In this document: positions 49,851 to 57,728 of the stretch, in pieces
Position numbering within the stretch: position 1 is the first letter of the stretch
How the letters are laid out: each line of letters begins with the position of its first letter
Assembly: GCA_028386065.3 (NCBI GenBank)
Contig: JAKUCV010006762.1
Location: forward strand, 42,377 to 106,376
Direction of reading: 5' to 3'
Length of the DNA stretch: 64,000 nt
Origin: Turnera subulata
Lineage: Eukaryota > Streptophyta > Magnoliopsida > Malpighiales > Passifloraceae
Notes under the pieces: generated by a model
Told to the model about the DNA's origin: nothing
Seen by the model: the letters and a program-made list of their open reading frames with translations, nothing else
Database searches by the model: none
Translations under genes and position numbers: made by a program

Positions 49851-50117
49851 TTCAAGTTGGTGCCAACTTCAGGCTGCTATTTATGTGCCAGCTTCAGGCT
49901 GGATATAATAACTTAGGAAAATTATTTACCAGCTTCTAGCTGGTGCATAGAAGCTATAAATCACATATCTATCTACCAACTTCTAGTTGGTCTCAGCTTC
50001 GGGCTGTGCAAATTGCGTATTTAAACACTTAAAATTGCTAGCTTCAGACTAGTGCATTCCAACTTCTGGCTGGATATGATAAGTTACAATAACACAATTG
50101 CTAGCTTTAGGCTGCAG
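49846..50117 (-). repeat. Hairpin array B in copia element 2
   Basis: About nine short inverted repeats around a central CTTC. Clear ones are CCAACTTCAAGTTGG (49846), CCAGCTTCAGGCTGG (49888), CCAGCTTCTAGCTGG (49929), CCAACTTCTAGTTGG (49976) and CAGCTTCGGGCTG (49994). Weaker ones are near 49863, 50038, 50059 and 50101. A/T and G/C pairs swap between copies while pairing is kept. Confidence 0.85.
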
Positions 50118-50339
50118 TACATGTGTCAATATTAGGCTTATTTCTGCCACTCATGTTGGAAAAGATCAGAATTATTGAGCAATAATTAAACGTGATGGCA
50201 AGCTTTTCCAAAAAAAATAAATCCTCGAATATTGAAAACTTTTGGAGTTTTGTGAAAAATAATACACATCTCTAATCACCGAAAAATCTTCTGGATCTTT
50301 TCAGAGATAGAAGGCTCAGACTATATAGAGAGAGTAGAG

Positions 50340-51060
50340 ATATATGTAGATGCAGAAAAACTCAACAAGATAAAACATGCCTTCTCCGACTACTGTCTTC
50401 TTTGTTGAGGGGCCCTCATTAGGTAGGAGGAACAGACTAGCATATAGTATGGTAAATGAACAACAGGAGGAATTACCGAGTGAACTCGCAAGAATCCCTC
50501 GTTTAGTGTTTGTTGATGAGCTTTACTCGTCTAGGTTCTTTGTGACTCCTATGGAAGAAACTTTCTTCCTGGAGGACCAAGGCAACCTCAGGGCTAGTTT
50601 TTATGGCTCAGCTAACTCTATTATATTTTTCATATATGATAGACTGTAGGAATTTCAGCTAGAGCCTTCATGTCAAATTTTAAATCAAAGCAGCTATTAT
50701 CAGGTTTCTATGATGGCTCGTAGTGTCCCGAGGGTGTCTGGGTTACCGCCTACATGGCCTAAGGTATGATTGTTACTGTGGAATTGCAGGGGTGTAGCAA
50801 GAAGGTCTCAAGACTTTGTGCGTACCTTAAGGGATCTGAAGAATCAGTACAAGGCCCAACATAGTACTGATTACTGAGACTTTTTGGCAAGTAGGAGAAA
50901 ATCATGGTGTAATCCCACTCCATTTTCCTGCAACGAATCGGTTTGAGATACCTGGAGAAAACAACATGGGTGGTATGTGGTTCTTCTGGAACGACAGTGT
51001 TAGGGTCAACATCAACAGTGAGGCTTAGAGTTTTAGAGTCAATGTTGTACCCAACAGATA
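50340..51060 (+). mobile_element. LINE 5' fragment inserted in copia element 2
   Basis: Around 50780 the plus strand reads LLLWNCRGVARRSQDFVRTL, the start of a LINE endonuclease domain, with stops following. Upstream, 50377-50649 is an open frame of 90 codons (MPSPTTVFFVEGPSLGRRNR and on) that may be the end of ORF1 or an unrelated leader. Boundaries are approximate and no target duplication was found. Confidence 0.6.
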
Positions 51061-51285
51061 AATAATTATTTCAACCTTTGTATGAGAACAATTCCTCTAT
51101 GTGGATGTTCTCAAGTAATGGATCCATTTTGCAATAATATGCATGTTTTCCCTTTGCCATTATAACCTCATTCACAGTCACAGGCACAATTAATTATACT
51201 GTCTTATTCGCTTCAGGGAATAGAGCAGAGTCAATTTGACAGGATCCATAATAATTTCTTTTATTACTATAAGTGGGAGTGTCTG

Positions 51286-51393
51286 TACTCTTCAAGAGTA
51301 TATGCTCTTCTAGAGCGTAGATATATGATCTTCTAGATCATAGTAAAGCATGCGTTCTTCAGGAACGTATTCAAACTTATGCTCTTCTGGAGC
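51286..51393 (-). repeat. Hairpin array A in copia element 2
   Basis: Five short inverted repeats: TACTCTTCAAGAGTA (51286), GCTCTTCTAGAGC (51304), TGATCTTCTAGATCA (51326), CGTTCTTCAGGAACG (51353) and GCTCTTCTGGAGC (51381). Each has a TTC at the apex and a different, self-matching stem. Confidence 0.88.
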
Positions 51394-51697
51394 GTATCAA
51401 TCTTTTTCTCATTATGAGATTGTACTATCACATGTTATGTGAAATAGTTGACATCCACACATATAACTCTCCCCCTTGGATGTCAATTTGCATTGTCTTC
51501 AAGACTAATGCTTGAGCCATTATTCTAGAAACGATTATAAAATGCTGTAAAGTAAATAAAATAAAATAAAAGGCATAAATAATAAAACTGAACATAAAAT
51601 AAAATTATTCAATATATATTAGCTTGCACCTTCAGGGTAAGCAAGATAAGAACAGTATCCATCTTCTGATGGTCATACAATATCCACCTTCTGGTGG

Positions 51698-51898
51698 TCA
51701 TACAACATCCACCTTCTGGTGGTCATATCTTTCTTCAATTTTCCTCAAAGATCTGCGAGATCTTTTGGCAGTAAGACATCCAGTCTTTACTTTATTTTTT
51801 CTTTTATTCCATCTTCCAGACGATTTGCATTTAAATGCATTCAATGCCCATAACAAATTTCTTCCGGAAATTTTAAGGGCCTCCAATATTTGTAACAT
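51698..51898 (-). pseudogene. gag N-terminal remnant of copia element 2
   Basis: The minus frame reads LEALKISGRNLLWALNAFKC, matching the gag start of element 1 (LEIEALEISGRNLSWALDVE). It then runs out of frame through a threefold TCCACCTTCTGGTGG-like repeat near 51670-51730, itself a set of short inverted repeats. Confidence 0.75.
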
Positions 51899-52117
51899 AA
51901 TTCCAAAATTAAATAAATAAAAGACTTAATAAATAAACATGGGCTTTTTATTAATTAGCCCAATTAAAATTAAATAAACGAAAATTAAATGTAATGGGTC
52001 TTGTACGAGCCCAATCAAAACGTAAATTAAAGCAAGAAAATAAATATAATGGGCTTTTTAATAGCCCAATCATAAAAACAAGCATAATAATGGATACTAT
52101 ATAATATATGCTTACTC

Positions 52118-52200
52118 GATAAAGGCGGCTTAGCCGGCCATCAAATGAAACAAGGCGGCTTAGCCGACCAACAAAGAGATAAGGCGGCTTTGCCGGCCAA
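52118..52200 (-). repeat. Three GGCGGCTTAGCCGGCC hairpin repeats in leader of copia element 2
   Basis: AAGGCGGCTTAGCCGGCC, AAGGCGGCTTAGCCGACC and AAGGCGGCTTTGCCGGCC occur about 30-35 bases apart, next to the GCTTACTCGATAA word shared with the leader of element 1. Each can pair GGCT with AGCC around a short loop. Confidence 0.85.
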
Positions 52201-52389
52201 TATTGAATACTAAACAAATAAACAGATGTGGATTGAAAAGATTTAGAAATGATTACCTTACTTATACCCGGTTTTATTCCAGTATTTCAATACTTTGATA
52301 TAATAATTATTATTTTCTCAAATTATATTTTCTAGATTATTATTTATTATTATTATTATTATTTTTAATCGGACTAGGTCATGAATAGT

Positions 52390-53090
52390 ACACTCCTGGC
52401 TTTGCACAGTGCCAAGCCCAGACTCAGGTCCAAGTGCCCAAACCCAGGTCTCAGGCCCAAGTGCCCAAGCCAGGGCTCAACCCACGTCCAGCCCAGCAAC
52501 TCCAAAAACGGGTCATCTCGACCCGGATGAAGACCCATCCGATCGTCTTCAACCCGTGGTGGGTCACCTTACCTCGGTGTTGCAGACGGCGGCGACACGG
52601 ATCGAGGCAAGGGTGGCGACGGGAACGCGGCACGGCAGAAAGGCGCAAGCAGGGGAGGCGACTCTTGGTGCTGGTGGTTGTGGTGTCGTCGGCAAGAGGG
52701 GAGGGAGATGGCCGCGACCCGGTTGGCTGCGGCGGACGGTGCTGCAGCAAATGACAACGGCGTCGGCTCGTGCGGGTGGCGTCACTGGAGGCAGGGGGAT
52801 GCGGCGGCCGTCGCGTGCTGGAAGCCAAAAACCCGACACTGCAGCAATGGGTCGCGGATCCCGTCGTCGGGTCTTCGGCCGTTGACGTCGCGTCGGCGGA
52901 GGAAACCGACAGGAAATGACAGCGTCGAGGTCGCGACGGCGAGGAGAAGGGACCGATGTTGGCGGTGACATGAGGACCGGCGTGGAACTCGTCGGCGTGA
53001 ACAGTAACCGAGGCTTTGAAGGTGATGCACTGTTCACGGCGTTTCTGGTTCCTTTTTCTTTCCTGCACTGGTTTTTTTTTTTTCTTGCTC
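52390..53090. other. GC-rich block in leader of copia element 2
   Basis: About 0.7 kb of strongly GC-rich, CpG-rich sequence in an AT-rich element, between the primer site and gag. Both strands have long open frames (for example 52409-52885 plus, 52451-53068 minus), but their low-complexity Ser/Arg/Thr/Pro content shows no domain and reflects base composition. It may be a leader or a piece of acquired host DNA. Confidence 0.6.
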
Positions 53091-53118
53091 TTGGTTTGAG
53101 ACGATCATACTGATAACA

Positions 53119-53338
53119 TGTTAAAAATTAAGGTGTTTAATGTGCTGTTATTTCATGAAGAAGAAGGAAAACAGTAGGCTGTTATTTCATGAAGAAGAAT
53201 GAAAATAGTAGTGGACAGGAAAAGAAAAAAGAAAGAGGAAAGAGCCAGATCCCTTCTCTGCGTTTTATTGCATCTCTTTTATATACACATTTTTACTGTA
53301 AGGGTAGGTACAATAATATTTACACGTTTTTCATAACA
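53119..53338 (-). repeat. 5' LTR of copia element 2
   Basis: 220 bases, TGTTAAAAATTAAGG to TTTTTCATAACA, with an internal duplication of CTGTTATTTCATGAAGAAGA at about 53142 and 53179 that the other LTR lacks. Confidence 0.88.
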
Positions 53339-53346
53339 ACAGACAC

Positions 53347-54174
53347 TCTTTTTCCTTTTTTGATGCGAGTTAGATAGAGTACTCTTTTATTTTTTACCCC
53401 CTCCGCATGTGTGACGTGGCTTTAAAATTATTCCGTCCCGACAAAGTAGTCAGCCTCACACGTTGTCGTTTCAGACAAGAAGTTTCCTCCTCGAGATTAT
53501 ATGGGTTAGTTAAATTATTCTCCCGTGAAGTAAACGACGACGGGGCCGAAGCCGAAACACAAAACCAAACCCCCCCCCACCCTGCCTGTCGCTGATGTTG
53601 GTTTGTTTCTCCTCTGTCAACTGACACGACCTCGTTTTGACCACCCCGTTTCCCGATCAAATTCCCAAGTCCATACCGTTCCCATTTCAAATAAGATTCC
53701 AATTCCAAACAGGTAATCAAATCTCCCCTTCTCCTCATTTAGTTCATGCCATTTAAATAAATACGACAACAAACAATTTCTCATCTGATCGCAAAACTCA
53801 AGATCCTTCTTACCCGACCTGCAATTCGGTTAGTTAATAATAAATTACCCTGGGTTTGGTCAACCGGGGGCTATAAATTTTGGGTTCTTAGGATTAGAAT
53901 TCAATTTTGCCTTTTATTACGTTTCTATTTGTGTTTGCCTCGTCCTGTCTTTTGTCCCTTTAATTTGCAGCAATTTGGCTTTAGATTGTTACAATCGTAT
54001 TGTGATTATATGTTTAGGTGTAGAAAAGTTGTGTTCTTTATTGGGGAAATTAGATGAAGTTGTTTTCTTTGGGTACAATCGAATTGTAAGTTGTTTCATT
54101 GTGGGGGTGATGAAGTATGTGGTTTGATATTTGGCTTGAATGGTTGTTTGGTTTTGTTGTTCAGGTTAATAAAG
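53347..54174 (+). promoter_or_regulatory. SYP5 upstream region and probable 5' UTR intron
   Basis: This is the native sequence that followed the retrotransposon target site. The ATG at 54175 is preceded by a pyrimidine-rich tract and TTGTTCAG at about 54157-54164, a good splice acceptor, so a 5' UTR intron is likely. Its donor may be near 53829 (GGTTAGTT), which is uncertain. The transposon nest starts less than 0.9 kb upstream of the ATG. Confidence 0.45.
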
Positions 54175-56571
54175 ATGGCATCTTCTTCGGACCCATGGAT
54201 GAAGGAATACAACGATGCCGTTAAGCTTTCGGATGATATCAGTGGCACGTTTGCTGATAGGAATTCATTGCCTTCAACAGGCCCTGGCGCCCAGCGTCAT
54301 GCCTCTTCTTTACGGAGGAAGATTACTATATTAGGGACTAGACTTGATAAATTGCAGTCCCTTTTGTCTACACTCCCTGGAAAGCAGCAGATGTAAGTGA
54401 ATTGCCTTGATCAATAGCAAGCCTGTATTTTTCATCCTAGTTTATGCCGGATTTTGGATGCTGATAAAAACCGTATCATTGTTGTTGAAGAGCTTAATGA
54501 TTCCAATTTACAATTCTCCTCTTGGTTAGAAGAGGAAAGTAAGTGATGCGTAGATACCAATGGGCTTGTAGCGCATTGGTACTCTTGCCAAAAAGCAAGA
54601 GGAGTGAGGTCTCTGGTTCTGAGTCCCACCTTCATCAACTAGTATCAGAAAAGAAAAAAGTGATGCACAGATAAAAATTGACCGAAATCCCAAAGTACAG
54701 CACACTCATCGATGTTGGCTGCACAATTTACCACTTGGTTCTTTTGTTTATTACTTCCTGAAATTTCCATTGACATTCAAGCAAGAAAAACTATTCAACA
54801 TTGAAGGATAACTGCTGCTGTAGTGCTGGGGCATTCTGGTTTATGCTGTTCTATGAGATTGAGCAATTGGTGATACTGTGTGTTTGAGGTTTAATCGTCT
54901 CCCTTTTTGGATATGCAGATCAGAGAAAGAAATGAATCGCCGCAGGGACATGGTTGCAAATTTGAGAACAAAAACCAACCAAATAGCTTCTTCTTTGAAT
55001 ATGTCCAACTTTGCCAACAGGGACGACTTGCTTGGCCCAGAAATAAAGCAAGATGCCATGAGCAGAACAACTGGTCTAGACAACCATGGCCTTGTTGGTC
55101 TCCAACGTCAAATTATGAAAGGCAAGTTGCCTTTACATTTATATGGTGTTTCCTTGTTTTCTCTATTTTTATGTAGCTTGGTTTCTTGCAAGGGATTCTT
55201 ATGTTCTTTACTCTTCAAGCAGAGCAAGATGAGGGCCTGGAGAAGTTGGAGGAAACAGTAACAAGCACAAAACATATTGCACTGGCAGTCAATGAGGAAC
55301 TTGATCTTCACACAAGACTTATTGTACGATTTTGATCTTTGTGCTTGTGCTTTTATTCTGATAACCCCTTTATCTTTTCACAGAGTCCAAAAATAGGTCT
55401 TCAGAAAATAATTCTGCATCTCCTAATCATTACAATGTTTGACCTTCTCATATGGCAGGATGACTTGGACCAGCACGTGGATGTCACTGACTCTCGCTTG
55501 CGGGTAATACTCTTTGTGCTTGCTAACAACCTAAAACCTTTGAATTTACAAATCTTCCACGTCACCCATGTGTTTGCTGCACACTTCCATCCATAAATGC
55601 ACGGTACTTGTAAGGCTAGTTAAATTGTCTTGGGATCTTTGGAATCTGTTGACATATATTGAGATGAAAAAATAAACTGAACTATACTTTGAGGGAATTA
55701 CAAAATAGAAAATAAAATATGGCAAACATGAAATAAACTTACTATTTTGAACATTTTGGACAAATATTTGGTTGTCTCTGATTGCTGCAAGAAAATCTAA
55801 TTTATTTTGGAGACGCTAGATTTCCAACCACATTAGCCTCCATGCCGATGCAAGTGTTCTAACTTTTCCGTGTGTCATGCATGATAAACCACCTCAGTTG
55901 AAGCAACTACTGACTCGGAATAATTTGTGTACTTGAGATCATTGTCTTACTAGTAATCAGCCGTATGACACCTGTTGCAAATATTGTATGCGTAAACTGT
56001 TGTTGATATCAATATCGTCAAATGCTGTTGATTTTAGTGAGCCTTATGATTTTTTTTGTGGCTCCAATTGTAATTAGACAAAGGAGCTGCCTGGGGATGG
56101 TCTCTGCTGCCATGTAGTGCATTATAATGTGTCTACTTTGATCACCCTAGTTAGATAATGCTTTCTCCCATTCTCTAATGAGTTTTACTGCACCATAGAA
56201 ATGAGCGGCAAGGGGCTTTTTATAGGTTTAAACTCTTCAATGAGAATAAATATGACAGTTCTGAACCAGAGAGACTTCTAGTTGACCCTGGCCATTTTTT
56301 TTGCCAATTATTTGAAGTCTTGTAGCTATATCTGTAACAGTGTACTTGACACACAGGCACACACCTAATTTTTCTGTGAACCTAACTAGTTGGCATAATG
56401 AAAACTCAGATGAAGTTGCTTTTTGGTTTTCTGTAACAGCGAGTGCAGAAGCAGCTGGCAATCCTGAACAAGCGAACAAAGGGCGGTTGTTCTTGCTTGG
56501 GCTTGCTGTTGGCAGTTATCGGGATTGTGATTCTGATCGTGGTCATTTATATGCTGGTCAAATATTTGTAA
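54175..56571 (+). CDS. SYP5: SYP5-type Qc-SNARE (SYP51/SYP52-like syntaxin)
   Basis: Five exons give 232 residues, the family's usual length: 54175-54392, 54919-55121, 55223-55323, 55459-55503 and 56440-56571. The N-terminal half is the helical regulatory domain starting MASSSDPWMKEYNDAVKLSD. The SNARE motif spans about 142-195. The last residues (about 208-229, CLGLLLAVIGIVILIVVIYM and on) are a tail anchor. Plant SYP51/52 act in fusion at the trans-Golgi, prevacuolar compartment and vacuole. Two oddities: the second intron starts GC, not GT (AAAG|GCAAGT at 55122), and residue 170, which aligns with the zero-layer glutamine of Qc-SNAREs, is His (CAC, 55309-55311). All joins are in frame and nothing else is broken. 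The first intron holds a SINE. Confidence 0.93.
54541..54673 (+). mobile_element. Short tRNA-derived SINE in SYP5 intron 1
   Basis: The element is about 54557-54657. It has a Box A-like TGTAGCGCATTGG and a Box B-like GGTTCTGAGTCC, and ends in an A-rich tail. It is flanked by AAGTGATGCGTAGATA (54541-54556) and AAGTGATGCACAGATA (54658-54673), two mismatches. It has the orientation of the gene. Confidence 0.8.
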
Positions 56572-57728
56572 TAGAAGCAATATAATACAATGCCCATTTT
56601 TCCTGCCCCTCGTGTGTCATGCTGCGTGCAATTCTGTTACCATCCTTTCTTCTTGAAACATTGTGTTTGGCTTTTCCTGTCTTCTGTTGGTGGTTTGCGA
56701 GTGAAGTGAATATGCTGTAATTGCCAATCAATACTGTAAATTACAAGTATTTAAAGTGTGATTGACACATAATTATGTGGGTGTTTCCTTTCTATCCTGT
56801 ATCTTTCTTGATACACGGAATGTCGGCTCGAACATTCTAGTTTGTCACCGCTTTTTCTGCATTTGCTTGAACTAGCTTAATGCTTAAATCTGTATCAAGC
56901 TTAAAGTAGTAAAGGTGTGCAATATTCTTTCACAAATAATTGGTTTGCAGTTTTGCAAAGTCATCTTCCAAGGATGATAAGCATATACCAAAGACGAGAC
57001 ACCGCACTGGTAACGAGCCTAGCTTGTTTGAAGCCACAACTGAAATGAATTGCCAAGCTTGAATAGAACGACTGGGTTGAAATTTGCGACTCTTCTGCCT
57101 ACAATTTATTACTACGGACTACAGTCTGTGCTAGTTGACCTCCATAGCAAATCCACTTTTTTTTTTTTTAAAAAAATTATTATTATTTTTAACCTAAAAA
57201 ATGCATTTCAAAACCTTCCAGAATTGGAGTGGAAAATAGATGAACAACAAACAACAAAAGTAAACAGCGGTTCAAAAAAACAACAAAGGTAAACCACGAA
57301 CTTAAACCGTGTCGGGAAGCATCGGCCCACACAAAACTGGGCTCTTTTTTTTTTTTTTTCTTAAAGACAGAGCCCAACTGTTGTCTTGCTTTCCTTCCTT
57401 CCTGCTGTTGCTGTTGTAAGTAACACTGTGCTTTGCTTGCTGCCTTCCCGATTTACACACAGTTGCAGTAGTTGTAGTTAGTTATTAATTGACCCTCTAA
57501 AGTAAACAAAACAAATTGGGATTCGATATCTTCCTCTTCCTTTCTCTTCTTCTTCACACACAAAACTTTCAAACTGAAGCTTCATTCATTCCACATGAAC
57601 CGGAGGAACACAGCTAATTGGAATTGATTTAAAGAAGAAAACGGAGGAGGAGCATCCATCATTAGTAGAACCAGAAAGCAGAAGTTGAGAGTGAGGAAGA
57701 GGAAGAGGAGGAATTAGGCAAACAAAAG
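56572..57728 (+). other. SYP5 3' flank and TAF6 upstream region
   Basis: Tandem genes on the same strand. The first few hundred bases are likely SYP5 3' UTR. The stretch 57290-57728 holds a poly-T run, CTTCCTTCC/CTTCTTC tracts and the probable TAF6 5' UTR. No other gene seen. Confidence 0.6.

Larger units (their letters stand above)
47063..53338 (-). mobile_element. copia element 2, degraded, minus strand, inserted at end of element 1
   Basis: LTRs at 47063-47248 (3' LTR) and 53119-53338 (5' LTR) share TGTTAAAAATTAAGG and CATAACA ends. On the minus strand the 5' LTR is followed by TGTTATCAGTATGATCG, close to the primer-site word of element 1. The purine tract (minus AAGGGGGAG, plus 47249-47257) sits beside the 3' LTR. 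Flanks ACAGG (47058-47062) and ACAGA (53339-53343) are the target copies, one change apart. The coding region is badly decayed and holds a LINE fragment at about 50340-51060. Confidence 0.88.

Noticed and set aside
52409..53068. Coding genes of 158 and 205 codons
   Set aside because: Open on both strands because of high GC content, no recognisable domain, and located in a retrotransposon leader.
55122..55127. GT donor at 55126 for SYP5 intron 2
   Set aside because: It would add four bases and break the frame and the conserved KEQDEGLE join; the GC donor fits.
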